Assembly: GCA_019614645.1 (NCBI GenBank)
Contig: JABWDB010000038.1
Span: forward strand, 1,178,001 to 1,242,000
Direction: 5' to 3'
Source: Stratiolaelaps scimitus
Taxonomy: Eukaryota; Arthropoda; Arachnida; Mesostigmata; Laelapidae
Length of the DNA: 64,000 nt
Below are positions 50,401 to 61,289 of the stretch, one piece after another. Both the position numbers and the translations under genes were made by a program. The notes below the pieces were generated by a model. It saw nothing but the letters and a program-made list of their open reading frames with translations, ran no database searches and had not been told where the DNA came from. Within the stretch, counting starts at the first letter, position 1; each line of letters opens with the position of its first letter.

Positions 50401-50512
50401 TGCCGTAACGCAGCCTGGGTAACAGCGGCGACGGCTGCCGACGTTGGACCACCTCCCACGGTAGGAAGAAGTCCAGGTAGAGCTGCTGTAAGGAGGGGTG
50501 TCTGGGCAACTG
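36308..50512 (-). CDS. BCL11: BCL11/CG9650-like zinc-finger transcription factor, partial multi-exon gene (span)
   Basis: Join of four minus-strand exons: 50512-50132, 46680-46555, 44614-44274, 36742-36308. The phases match at every junction (1/1, 1/1, 0/0). Seen directly: a CCHC finger beginning SDILICGTC and ending EHKRQRC, then a C2H2 finger CAQC...H...H followed by THGLVLY. In the BCL11 family (nuclear C2H2 repressors linked to chromatin-remodelling complexes) the same order occurs: a CCHC finger with FIEHKRKQC, then a finger ending NTHGLRIY. Between and after the fingers the protein is low-complexity (Gly/Ala, Gln, Asn, Ser), as is common in arthropod orthologues. The family's N-terminal MSRRKQ-type motif and C-terminal finger clusters are not visible in the window, so both ends are missing. 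Introns are about 3.45, 1.94 and 7.53 kb. Family assignment is inferred from motif recall, not from a search. Confidence 0.85.
37380..37985. other. CpG-rich island within the third intron, long minus frame
   Basis: A 146-codon minus frame (37979-37539) with no recognised domain lies in a locally CG-rich stretch on the same strand as the host gene. A CTGCAG acceptor-like site sits at about 37985. It could be an alternative exon, an internal promoter or chance. Confidence 0.3.
38735..38800 (-). repeat. SINE family I, tail-only copy
   Basis: Reverse complement of the family I tail: GCGAAAGCGGTACCGTGGAC followed by GTTAAATGTTGGCTGAGAG. The tRNA-like head is absent (5' truncated). Confidence 0.75.
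38900..40010 (+). mobile_element. Decayed LINE (jockey/CR1-like) in the third intron of the BCL11-like gene
   Basis: The plus strand shows KRRYLWWNPDLNARHREH at about 39105-39155 (the WWN motif between endonuclease and RT), then STGILQDSVSRPALFSLYIS at about 39760-39825 (degenerate GVPQGSVLGPLLFSLYIS), then FAYDTSIVIKISKLNMDNSL at about 39916-39975 (FADDTSI catalytic box with the first Asp replaced by Tyr). The upstream open frame 38908-39192 probably covers the end of the endonuclease. The element is opposite in strand to the host gene and ends near a (TA)n tract. Confidence 0.72.
40011..41439. other. Intronic, with a GC-rich patch at 40690-41060
   Basis: The patch contains runs such as GGGGCC and CCCCCC and a 96-codon plus frame with no domain. 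Nothing else recognised. Confidence 0.35.
41440..41560 (+). repeat. SINE family I, diverged copy
   Basis: TCTTATGAAGCAATGCCGAA, then CAGTACCATGGACGTTAAAT and GTTAGCTGTGAGTCAGCC. It aligns over the whole tail of the 33.9 kb copy with a few substitutions. Confidence 0.7.
41561..42279. other. Intronic, nothing recognised
   Basis: Apart from the trinucleotide run at 41854 no feature was seen. Confidence 0.4.
41854..41887. repeat. (GTA)n(GCA)n trinucleotide run
   Basis: AGTAGTAGTAGTAGCAGCAG-type array in the third intron; not in any supported reading frame. Confidence 0.85.
42297..43555 (+). mobile_element. Near full-length mariner transposon, inactive, inside a host intron
   Basis: Terminal inverted repeats are visible: TGACCCAAAAAAATGAGAC near 42303 and its reverse complement at 43537-43555. 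The 5' end carries TTAGGC in addition; the matching outer bases at the 3' end are replaced by TA repeats. Both sides are (TA)n, as expected for a TA-targeting element. Transposase pieces in order are: about 42510-42870 (KKCPAEIHR, one stop, then a HTH region QRQVYRWGAQFRQGDWDI and GRPPLPEYR); 42867-43265 after a 1-nt shift (ELDETWVSLYTEPEK and WLHDNTRAHR, first and second catalytic Asp); then after a shift at the C-run near 43258, PPYFPNLSQCDYGCFYQLK with the third Asp, one more stop, and an end at LPELWDKCINKRGTYL near 43455. So at least three shifts or stops. It lies in the third intron of the BCL11-like gene on the opposite strand. Confidence 0.95.
43594..44104. other. Intronic, nothing recognised
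   Basis: Follows the TA array at the mariner 3' end. AT-rich, short frames only. Confidence 0.4.
44105..44190 (+). repeat. SINE family I, diverged tail fragment
   Basis: AAAGCCGTTGTACCATGGAC, then GCTAACTGTTGGCTATGAAT and CAGCCCG. It is partial and lies just beyond the end of the third BCL11-like exon, in its intron. Confidence 0.6.
44274..44614 (-). CDS. BCL11: BCL11-like gene, exon with first C2H2 finger and poly-Q/poly-N
   Basis: 341 nt. The acceptor is TTGTCGTTGTAG|GTGAC. The split codon G|GT gives Gly, then DSPDCPAPVCAQCLYRC. Counting Gly as residue 1, the ligands are Cys11, Cys14, His27 and His32 (C-x2-C-x12-H-x4-H), and the motif THGLVLYQH follows. This matches BCL11 finger 1 (C..C...AW..L.H..NTHGLRIY). 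After the finger come about 19 consecutive Gln with further Q/H runs, then Asn runs ending DLYNNAANE. The best donor is the non-canonical GAG|GCAAGT at 44274/44273, phase 0. A weak GT donor, CAC|GTAGGG (exon end 44232, also phase 0), would add 14 codons. Without splicing the frame stops near 44163. Confidence 0.85.
44615..46554 (-). other. Second intron of the BCL11-like gene
   Basis: 1,940 bp, donor GTGAGC, acceptor TTGTAG. It holds a possible SINE relative at 45465-45560 (B-box-like GGATCGAAC) and, at 46151, TTAGGCTCGTCCAAATAAAA, which resembles the mariner end at 42297. Confidence 0.75.
46555..46680 (-). CDS. BCL11: BCL11-like gene, exon with CCHC zinc finger (ZnF0)
   Basis: 126 nt, phase 1 to phase 1. 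The acceptor is TTTACTATCTAG|ATTCC and the donor is ATAACAG|GTGAGC. With the split Asp codon counted as residue 1, the zinc ligands are Cys7, Cys10, His23 and Cys28 (C-x2-C-x12-H-x4-C). The core is ICGTCREVFPSLQKLVEHKR followed by QRC. This corresponds to the CCHC finger of BCL11 (LTCGQC...FIEHKRKQC), which in BCL11A mediates self-association rather than DNA contact. That role is known for the family and only inferred here. The tail RLRFTCRCQPSSIT leads to the donor. No in-frame stop is present. Confidence 0.85.
46681..50131 (-). other. First visible intron of the BCL11-like gene
   Basis: 3,451 bp, donor GTAAGA, acceptor ACTATCTAG. It contains a GC-rich patch at about 48480-48880 with nested CCTAGG palindromes near 48722-48745. 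No exon recognised. Confidence 0.7.
50132..50512 (-). CDS. BCL11: BCL11-like gene, upstream exon (Gly/Ala-rich, KRQR)
   Basis: 381 nt, open throughout. The donor is GCTG|GTAAGA at 50132/50131. The split codon G|AT joins to the next exon as Asp, giving ...HIQPLA-D-SDILIC. The preferred acceptor is CTTTTCAG|CAGTTGCC (exon start 50512, phase 1); TATAG at 50520 and CAG at 50509 are alternatives. The translation begins with AVAQTPLLTAALPGLLPTVG, then has an Ala/Val-rich stretch, SSPVKRQRTDS (a possible nuclear localisation signal), a Gly-rich run with GGRKKQSGGG, and the linker IVLNGIKSITAKTTNSLHIQ. Composition fits the disordered region N-terminal to the first finger of BCL11 proteins. The exon is noticeably GC-richer than its flanks. 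An in-frame opening continues upstream into IYIYIY/SLSLSL, but that is microsatellite and judged intronic. Confidence 0.7.
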
Positions 50513-50529
50513 CTGAAAAGCTATACAGA

Positions 50530-51799
<1,270 letters not shown>

Positions 51800-51975
51800 T
51801 GTGTTTCTTTTATAGCAGGCCTCGGTAGCACAGCCTTTGTTGGACTTAGCAGGGCTGTCCAACACACCTGCCAGTATGAGGCCGCGGCATTCTTAATAAT
51901 ATCTGAGCAAATTTCTGGGGATCGAACCCAACTTGACTTTCGTCTCAGCCACTCGGGCCACGCCGCCACTGCTCA
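51800..51975 (-). repeat. tRNA-derived SINE with intact A and B boxes
   Basis: On the minus strand the A box is TGGCCCGAGTGG (51960-51949) and the B box GGTTCGATCCCC (51928-51917), spaced as in pol III genes. The sequence before the A box (GAGCAGTGGCGGCG) and the tail TGCTACCGAGGCCTGC complete a SINE-like unit. A diverged relative may lie at 45465-45560. Confidence 0.65.
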
Positions 51976-52034
51976 TGAATGCTGCCTATGGCAAGGGTAA
52001 ATATCCCAATCGGATATAAGCGCAGATTCGAGCC

Positions 52035-52070
52035 GCTTGAAGTGACATGTCCCTCTGAATAAAATGTGTA
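52035..52070 (+). repeat. Repeat E 3' end, copy 1
   Basis: GCTTGAAGTGACATGTCCCT then CTGAATAAAATGTGTA. It shares AAGTGACATRTCCCTYTGAA plus TAAAA with 59835-59865, so it is probably the 3' end of an unidentified retroposon. Confidence 0.5.
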
Positions 52071-54849
52071 TTAGTATTGTATTTCGCTATCGATAAGCAA
52101 AGTTGACAACATAAATTCTGTAGTGATAGTGTGGTACAGAGATTACTATGTTTTGCGATAACATGAGGGAAGCGGAAAGAATATACAAGCACATCAACAA
52201 CAACAACAACAACAACAATAAAAAAAAAATGTGTCTCCGCATCATAAAGTCTCTCTTGCTCTCACACTTATGGACTGTAGCAAAGAAGAGCTCTATTCGA
52301 GTTCATTATAAACGAGGTGGACGCCAATACAAAATAATCCTGAAGGAATCGCTGAGGGAACGTAGATCATTGCCTCACCATCGAAGCCCGATTAACGCGA
52401 GGCGTGCCAACCGAGCGGCTACCTAACCAAATAAGATACGTGTTCATTCGTCGAGCAGAAATCCGTACTCGCCATTATTGTTTTAATGTTAGAACCCACT
52501 GTGTTGTTAGCACCGACAAGTACCATACCACGTGGACATTCGCGGGACTCGCCTAACGCTCTATATCGACGAGATAGATAGACGGATGGGCCTGTGATGA
52601 ACGCTCGAGCTTAATGTTTCAATGCACCGCAATCTACGAACGTATTATTCTTATATTTATATATAAGGGCCACTATAGCAGTCGCTTGTCTGTTCTCTCC
52701 TTTCATTGATTCCTTCATTCTGCTGAATAGTGTATTCATTCTCCGTCAGTGCAGTGCTAAGGTCCGATTCCTACCACTCGCCAGTTATCCCGCCTCGCTT
52801 CTGTTCCTCCGCCTCCTCCTGCTCTACGGCAGTCCACTCTGCAGATCTCGTCACCAGGTCTCCTGTCGCATTAAACCATGGCACTCACTCAATCACTAAT
52901 CGCATCTCGTCCACTCTAACGTTTCCACTTCCACATATCCGCCTTGTTTCGTCGGGGTCGGGGAGTAGGTCAGCGTATAAAAGTGCCCTCTCACTTACAT
53001 CGGGGCCTTGGGAAGCACCGTAGACACCGATATCTTAGCCGCTTCAGGTCCCCATATGGGTACAGGGATGGCGGCACATCAGCGGCCATTCCACCCATCG
53101 GAGCCTTCATCTGCTTCACCCAATACACGGACAGATACTATCATATATAGGGTATAGCCGATATCTATCTGTCCGATCCATCCACTGTCAGGGGATTCAC
53201 CAGGGTCACTGATGTCGGATGTCGTTATCATTGGCAGTATGAAAGCTATTTGGATTTGGGGGTGGAACAGTTTGACATGATGTTGACTTTCACCTGAATT
53301 TCGAGAGGGTTTTCGAACCTGTTGCTTATTATTTAATACCGGATGACGACAAGAAAAAAAAACATAATATCTAATATCCACTATAATTGTGGTGTTATGT
53401 TGCCTATTTCCTTCACAGCTACAGAAATTGTACCGAACGTCCAGGAGTGCTGCGGCAGCTGACTCAACGCTTTGTGATCTTCCATTCACTAAATTAAGTG
53501 AAACATTTGCGTGTATCTTTAAAACTCAATATGACCACCGTTAACAGTAAGCTGTTCTATTTTTAACCAACGATAGTTATTATGAACTCCATAGGTCAAC
53601 AGGGATAATGTATGTGGTGGACGACATTGCTCGAAGCCATGTATTATATTAAGTCCTATCGCCTCTCAATAGTGTTGAATATGGCTGACTTCACGGGCAA
53701 AATAGCTTTCAGCGTCCCGACGAAAGGTTCCCAAAGCGATTCATCAGTCGGCTAAGGCAAAAGCAGGCACTGGGTTGTCTGCATCGTCGGACTTAGACTG
53801 AGTTGGATGAATAAAGCATTAGGGATGATGGAGATGTTCAGGTCTAAGGGAACAGTTTATGATGAAACACCAGATTATAACCGGGCTTGACTATAGGTGG
53901 TTCCATAAGAATATTCGATAACACCTTGCCCGATGGAAATCCTTTATTACTAAAATGGATACCTTTGCTTTAACGCATAGACTTATCATTAATTATACAT
54001 TATGCAAGTTACTTAATCGCTACAAGTACACAATAAATGGGTATGTCTTCGGAAGAAAGGGCCGGCTATAGCTACTCTGAGTTTTATAAATAAAATAATG
54101 TGTGTCTGGTATTTCGTTTTCAGCTCCGCACATCTCGCGCCCCAAAGCAAACACGTGACGGTGCTATCATCACTTGCATAAAAATAAAAGGTGTGGGAAC
54201 CCGACAACCAGATACGTTCATTGGATAGACCACGGAAGTGATGCTCTGAGTACAGAGTTTTATCAGGGACGGACCGGCTGACCTTGCAAAATTGGTGCTA
54301 CAGAGGTCATATATGTAGAGCAGACCCTCTTTCTACATATGCATGTGCTATATCGTGCCAGAACGAACTTTTTTAAACGTGGGATAAGTATGCTAGCAAA
54401 TAGGAGGCAGATAAAAATCAGAAGATAAATCTTCGAACAAATATGTTACACCTGCGAAGACTATCACGGATTCTTATTATATATTTTATTATACAAAATA
54501 AGTGACACCTAAGATTTAAACTGAGCAATTAATTGTGTATATATATATAACTCTGGGGTAGCGATGCTTTGACGAAGTTTATTTTCCATGTGCGCTGAGC
54601 AGACAATCTCGTAGGGGATCGCTGATTTTTAGGCCCGTCCTCCCTAGTATGTTATATGCATAATAGTGTAGATCAGTGTTCAGTTCTTTAGTAAGTTGGA
54701 ACCTGCTCTTGGCTCAAGCATCCCTTTGGTTGACACATTAAAAATGTGTTAAAGCGCACACTTTTATTATACAAACAGAGAAAATACATCTGTTCTTATG
54801 ATAAAAGTGATATCAAATAACATAATTCTGATTACTTGATAAAAACAGA
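52071..54849. other. Intergenic or intronic, nothing recognised
   Basis: (CAA)n run at about 52195-52218 and a GC-richer patch at 52730-53110. Overlapping open frames without domains. Confidence 0.35.
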
Positions 54850-55280
54850 TTGGTGGTGAGTCGCTAGGCACAACCATGACTGTCAAAGCGATCAGATCTG
54901 TTCACATGGGAGAGTGCGTAGATGTTCCTTACAAGGCCACTTACGCCTGTATTTGTGAAAGAAGTCCACCTGGAATACTATTTCGTATATTTGTGAAACC
55001 TCCACTGGATATTAAAGCTTTTCATGCCATATGCGTAAATATGACCGCCGCAGAACCAAGAAGCAATAATTCTCCAAATAATAATAGACTATTGCAGAAA
55101 CCACCTTGGGGAACTCCTTGTGTACACTGGAGTGTGTATGATACGACATTCCTTCGGGTAAACATCAGTTTGTCCATTTACGGACAAAAGTTCTAAGGAG
55201 GACCCGTGTGCCTTTTTGAGGGCTTGGCTTACACATCTGGCGCCAAAAAGGAGAACAAGCAATTGCTATGTACCATAATA
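54850..55280 (-). mobile_element. Possible RT fragment
   Basis: The minus strand has LQCTQGVPQGGFCNSLLLFG near 55130-55070 and, in another frame, GGHIYAYGMKS near 55030. These could be the GVPQGG.LSPLLWN and AYADD boxes of a non-LTR RT at about the right spacing. The open frame on the opposite strand (54876-55196) is likely its shadow. Weak evidence. Confidence 0.35.
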
Positions 55281-57989
55281 TTACAGCAAGTAGGAACGAA
55301 TCCTATTGAGTTAAGTAAATTATAATAAACAAAGGCTGACATTAAACGCTATAATGAAACTCCTTTCCACTTGAGTAGGTTTCATACCATCTCGTTAGCT
55401 TATGTGAAATTATCTATTTTCTTTTATACTGACCTTCTATTAAAGGATATGCATTTATTACTGTCCCTCACCAACGAGCCTTTATAGCGATCAACGCTAC
55501 ATTTCCAATAACAAGGAAGGGCAAAAGTAACTTGAAAATTTGCATGACGACAAGGTTGCACTTACTTGGCACCCTCCGAATTGTCCACGTGCTCAACTAA
55601 ATTTGACGGGCTTGTTTTTCGCGTCAATAATTTTAAGATGAGTTACAAATGGGGCTAGGTTCAATATATAATAGTAATTAGGCACTGTATGGCAATTTAG
55701 TTACAAATATAAGAAGGGTTTACAAGAAACAGCAGTCCTCCTTGGAAATTGTTCGCATCGTCGTGATAGCAATTCAACAAATTAGACCTCTTTTTACTAA
55801 CACGTTATCATATAATTGTCTTTCAAACCTTGAGTTAATCGTATACAGAGCTAACAAGTAACGCAGGCCGGTCGTCATAGGAGGTCCTCCATATAATGCT
55901 TATACACCACAAATAGTACATGTTTAATATAGAACTGATCTTTCCAAGACTGTGGCACCTCGACGAGATTGCCATCAGCATACGCTGCGATGAATGCAAG
56001 GCGACAATTATTTTGCTCTGACATCGTTATCCACGAAGCTAGAAACATCGTTACATCTCTTTCAGTGTGAATTGTAGTGGTGGCGTGTGATCGCCGTAGC
56101 GCTTGTGCTAGTCATAGCGGTCATATCATCATCATGGTATTTATTTATGGCAGTGCTGGCTTGAGGATTCTTAAGCTCTCCTTCAGGTATAGTTGGGCAG
56201 GTAAGAAGGCAGGAAGGCAGATAGAATATCAGTCGTAGCCTCCAGCTAAGCTCTGCTAGACGGGGCTGAGCTAGGCCCCGCTTCGTTTCAAGTTGTCTTA
56301 CAGCTCAAAGGGAGAAAGCACAATGTGTCGCCTGTCTTTGCAGTGATGATATATATACGCGACGCTTTGAGTATCCGCTGATCTGTTTGGGTGCGTGCGT
56401 TTAGCTATGTGTGTGTTGGTCTTCGGGACTGATTCTGAGAATCTGCTGGCCGGTGTTGGCTTTAGGTAGATGCAAAAACCTCGTTTGCCATTGACGCAAG
56501 CGCCATGTATAATTGTTTCATCAGGTAGTCAGCTCCTAGTGGTTTTTGCTTACGTTGAGCGTGGACACTCGGCGGGTCTTTGTGCTATGATATCGTAGTG
56601 CTGGAGAAAAAATTCTGGCGAGTCCTAAATTAGTTCATCGGTCGTTGGTCCGATGTTCCAACGGCTTTTCCTAACCGCTACTGCATCTGACCTGCTGTTG
56701 GCTATCTTATATACATCAGAGAGCGGACGGGATGGTATCGTTGTTGTTGTTGTTGTTGCTGATGTAGGGTTTTGTCGAGAGTGTTTGCCTGGTATCGAAT
56801 GCCGCTGTTCTGAAAACCTGTTTTTACTAAGCGCCGTCGCAGCAACACAGGATAGAATAATTCTACGAGTGATGATGATGCTCTTACTGCTGCTGCTGCT
56901 ACAAGAACACCTACGGGCATGCTACCGGATGTTGGCATCTGCATCCTTTAGAGGGTTCAGCTAGGAAACTATAAGTATCGAAGAGGACGACATCATCCTC
57001 AAGGAAAAATGTCTGATGCACTGAAAAAAAGCGAACCAAAGGCGCACCATGTACCACAAGTTCTTAAAACCAACGACGATTCCCAAAGCCTCTTAAGCAA
57101 CAAAAAAGCCACTGACAGTGGTCCCATCGACCTGACATGCCTACGAGTATCACGATAGTGAGCCTCTGCGTCTGAACTGATATAAGCGCGCCAACCAATG
57201 GTTATGGGGACTAGCTCGATTTAGACAAAATGGAAAAGGAAAACCCACTCGGGGATAGTGATCAAGACCTGTGGTCCCTGTAGTTGGGCTGTGTATTTGA
57301 CAGGAATGAGGTCCTAACTCATCGCTTATGCGTGGGCTAATGGTAGGCTATAAGATTGAGTTATTTCTCCTGTTATTTTGACTTCGTGTTGGATGCAAAC
57401 ACAACTATTTGTCAAAAGAAAACTCCAAGACGATAGGGTAGGAATATCTATGCCACTTGCGTGCCATTTACACGATACGATGTCCTAAATAGAGTTTTCA
57501 AATACGATTGTTGTAAATAGAGTTTATGAATAGAGTTTATAGTACAACACTTATCGTACTATTGAACTGGCAAGCGTTAGATTGGCTGAATAACACACGA
57601 ACGAATTCGATGAAATTCTCAACTAGCCTAACCCATGTATTTTGTCATCTTACTATATTCGCAAATGTAAGATTAATCGCGTTTAGGTCTCAGGTCAAAG
57701 ACGTGCTATTTCCTGTTTAAAATTGGACAGCAATTTTTTCTATTGTTCAGCACTTTCTATTGCGTGATTTTCTACATCCTTATCGATCAACAACATATTC
57801 CAGTGGATCTCTAATCAGTCGTATTGATGGAATGTCCGTGAAGGCTTTTATCAAAAGTTAATAAATTTGTCTTATTGGACAATAATAAAGAAAGGATTTT
57901 AACTACTCTTTATCCTCCTGTCATGATCCGCCCAGCATTATGAACGGGCAAGCTATCCAAGCAGCACCGCCAACAGGTGCAGAAAAACT
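55281..57989. other. Nothing recognised
   Basis: (GTT)n run at about 56740-56757. Short frames only. Confidence 0.35.
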
Positions 57990-59196
57990 CGAAGCCTTCA
58001 ATCCTATGGGGACACCCACAAGGGTACCATTACGACTTCACCTCGCGCTCAGAGAGTTTTGAAGATAGCCGAATATTTATCATTTGCATTTCCATTTATA
58101 ATTTCCTTATCTATTGCTTCTTTGAGTAAGCCGACGGCTGCATATGGAACCTCACCTATTGCCCTTTTTTTAATGCATAGAAACGACCATAATCATATGG
58201 GCTTAAATCAGGAGAATATGGGGGTTGAAGCCATTGCTCAATATTGTTCTCCTCCATCCAGGCCGTAATTTCAGCAGTGCGGTGAGGTCTTGCATTGTAG
58301 TCGAGTAACCACACTCGGTGCTGTCGATCCCCACGCCACTTGTTCATCAATCCCTTCAAGTCGAGATATCGGGGAGCATTGAGTTTTTCCGTTTGCTGCT
58401 ATTATTTCAAACACTGCAAACACCCTTGATATCCAGGGCGAGTATCATCAACACCTTTCGTCCGAATCTATCTGGCACTGCCACAGACGTTGCCGCTTCA
58501 CCTCGTCGGAGCCACTGTTTTGCTTGGTCCTTTTCAGGGGGTCTATGCAGGCTAACCCATGTCTCGTCTATCGACACCGTGTGTTCTAAGCGACCGATTT
58601 GTTGCGTATAAGTCTTCAAATTAGCTGTCGAACATTCCACACGCATTTTCATCTGCTCAGCACTCAGTGTATGGGGAACCCATTTTGCATTGATTTTTTT
58701 CATCTTCAATATTGGTGATAATTCTATGACTCGTCACCTGAGGAATCCCAGTTTGAGCCGAGAAGACCTCATGGACCAAGCTCTAGTTTCCTCAAAAGCT
58801 GCCTTGATTCTGTCAACCCGTTCGTCCCTTGTCGTACCTGAATTCTGGTCTCGGTTGCCATCGGTGTCCAAATTTCCACTGTTAAATCGCTTGCACCAAC
58901 TTCTCACCGTTCGCAGGCATAAGGCAGACCTGCCGTACGCGTTCACTAATTGTCGATGGATTTCAGCTCTAGGGTGTCCTTGGAGAAACAAAAGCATGAT
59001 GATTTCCTGTTGATTTTCGGGGGAATTTGCACTTTTTGTTGCAGTGTCCATCTTTCTGATCGTATCGAAATCACTCAAAGTTCGAAAGGAAGTCACGTTC
59101 CTGCAGCGTGCCCACTCCAAGAATGAACACATTGTATCACGTAGTTCGGATTGTGTGTCATTCGAAAGGCTAGAAAGTTCTAACGGAACACCCTAA
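57990..59196 (-). mobile_element. Mariner transposon A (inactive), minus strand
   Basis: The right end is a TIR reading TTAGGGTGTTCCGTTAGAAC on the minus strand, starting at 59196. Transposase blocks run leftward: 59132-58734 (start, HTH region with EIIMLLFLQGHPRAEIHRQL and RTVRSWCKRFNSGNLDTDG), 58709-58407 (GRLEHTVSIDETWVSLHRPP, first catalytic Asp), 58359-58156 (VWLLDYNARPHR and PPYSPDLSPYDYGRFYALKK, third Asp), then a frameshift near 58165 into RAIGEVPYAAVGLLKEAIDK. The second catalytic position reads DYN instead of the usual HDN, so the Asp is lost. The left TIR was not identified, so the left boundary is approximate. The DETW block resembles the copy at 42.3 kb (GRLEHTV.LDETWVSL), so the two may share a lineage. 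Confidence 0.9.
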
Positions 59197-59212
59197 TATA
59201 TATGTATATATA

Positions 59213-59765
59213 TAGGGTCGATTGATAAGCAATGTAAGTCATGTATGGAGTTTTCCAGTCACTTTGAATTGCTGTATCTTTTAAAAGAATGAACACGTCT
59301 TAACGAATATCGTGTTCCTCGCTTTGTAGAACTTTCGCCCATCTAGAAACTAACATAAGGATTCTGGGGCTGGAAAACATTTCGTTATGAGACAATCCAC
59401 CCAAACAGGCAATTTGTCTCTCTGCTTCTGTCTTGAAGTGTTTTCCCCGCAGGCCATGCTCCATCGATCTGAATGAGTGATAATGTGATAAAGTATGGTC
59501 TAGGCTATAAGTCGATTGCCGTAGAATTTCCCATAAAAACGATCGGCTACAGGTAACGAGCATCGCCAGGAGAACATCGGCAATGCTGCAAATATCACTT
59601 TCCGCCGTCCTTTGCCCCTCCACAGCGGTTCCCTGTCAATTTTTCGGCCTTGTTTGCTCAGTTCACTTGCGTAAGGGTCTGCGTTCACCACTTCACTAGG
59701 TTCGAGCAGTTCATATTAGAGCACCCCTTTCTGATCAGAACAAATAAATAGCGGTCATCAATGCT
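59213..59765 (-). mobile_element. Mariner transposon B fragment (3' half), different subfamily
   Basis: The minus-strand translation from about 59750 gives DQKGVL-stop-YELLEPSEVVNADPYASEL, then WRGKGRRKVIF. After a frame change comes FLWEILRQSTYSLDHTLSHY, then HSFRSMEHGLRGKHFKTEAE and finally RILMLVSRWAKVLQ before a stop at about 59300. These correspond to the mariner C-terminal half (WDQKG.VYYELL, the PPYSPDLAPSDYHLFRSM region, a SRWAKV tail). The HDNARPH motif is destroyed. The left end ATAGGGTCGATTGATAAGC at 59213 looks like the 3' TIR. The N-terminal half is absent. Confidence 0.8.
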
Positions 59766-59834
59766 GGGTCTCGCCAATTGTCTAGAGACATGTTTCATCT
59801 TCGGCAGGAATTTTATATTTTTCACGAGCTCCGT

Positions 59835-59870
59835 CAAGTGACATATCCCTTTGAATAAAAGTTGTACTTT
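59835..59870 (+). repeat. Repeat E 3' end, copy 2
   Basis: CGTCAAGTGACATATCCCTT then TGAATAAAAGTTGTA; pairs with 52035-52070. Confidence 0.5.
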
Positions 59871-61289
59871 ATTTTATATAATGTATGAATTTACTTCCAT
59901 TACACAGGATTAATTCAAGGCTTGGAGTTTCTCGAATTGATAGCTAGACCTACTTGTATGACTGGCATGGTTGAGAGCCTAGAGGTGAACTGAGCCTGTC
60001 CGATCTAGCATGGTCCAATAAGAATAAGAGCACTGTCCGTCGTCGACCACCTTGGAAAGTCGGCGTATAACTCGAACATGTGCAGTGAGTCCTTGTCGAT
60101 GAGGTTGCCGTATTGCAGCCCCCTTTGGGAGTACACTAAGCTACTGGGGTAGGCAGGACAAGCCCAACAAGCTACTCAATATCTAAGAGGACGAGGAAAG
60201 CTTTCCGACAATGCAGCACTCGTTGTGGACTGGGAACGAAATCTTATTGGCACCCCCATCTCTGTCATCCAACGAAGCGACTGCTGACTCTGCTGTTGCG
60301 GAGACAGTCTGCTTGTGCTCGCTAGTCTTTCGTTGTTGGCCTGTGTGGCCTTGGAGGGCCCTCGGACCCTACTACTCTATTTCGACTCTACAGGACTCTA
60401 CTGCATCCGCCCCGCCCGGGTTCTCTCACAATATCTTCTACCAAAACTGCCGCTTATATACCATCAGGATAATACTTCCAGGGAAATAATGAGCGACCCA
60501 AGAAAAACTTTTCCGCACTCCTCAGTAATAAGCATAAGCGGTTTGACTCTTTAGCGTTTGTCCGTTTCCTTGTGGATCCCTACACAGACGTAACAATATG
60601 ATCCAGATGTTACTGGCAAGTCATATATCAGTAAACATTGATAGGAATACGGCCTAAAGAAGTGGAGGAGTGTGTATCCATTCTAGACAGCAGATAAAAC
60701 TCTGACCAGTCTTGCCGAACATGCGCTTGGAACGCGTGGTCTCCCGTAATGAATACCTTCATGATAACGAGCAATACAAAGGCGAGGTATTTTTACCCTT
60801 TATGTAACATTCTCTAACGTTGTAGTCGACAGGTAGATCTCAAGAATCTTAGTAGATAAACATGTATGCAACGTCGCCAACGTCGACTAAGTCAGCCGTC
60901 ATCTTATATCCTTCTGTCACGTAGTAGAGCTGCTGCGTACGTATATATGGTGCTTTCCTTTTGGATAGCAGTCAACGCATGGCTGTAATCTAGCAACAAG
61001 ATTTGAAAATGATTAGTGGCAATTAATGTGGTCTGCGGCACAGCCACCACAGGGCAGAAAGGAAGGCACCGTACGCCCCCTGTATGAATACTTCGTGTTT
61101 ATATACATGGGGCTTTCTACAGATACCCTATTGACCACAGTAGTCGTTTACGGATGGGAAAGGAACAGAGACCTTGGAAAGGAAGTCTGGTGTGAGAGAG
61201 AAGGGGAGCAGCTGAGGGTCAGCTAACCATATGTCCGAATGGTGACGAACATGTGTGGTGCTCGTGGCTGGGCTTGTACATATCTGACC
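59871..61289. other. Nothing recognised
   Basis: Overlapping short plus frames at 60211-60554 without a domain. Confidence 0.35.

Noticed and set aside
59296..59691. Bacterial IS110-like transposase (DPYASELSKQGRKIDRE looked similar)
   Set aside because: The surrounding frames give YELLEPSE...VNAD, YHSFRSMEHGL and SRWAKV, which are mariner C-terminal motifs.
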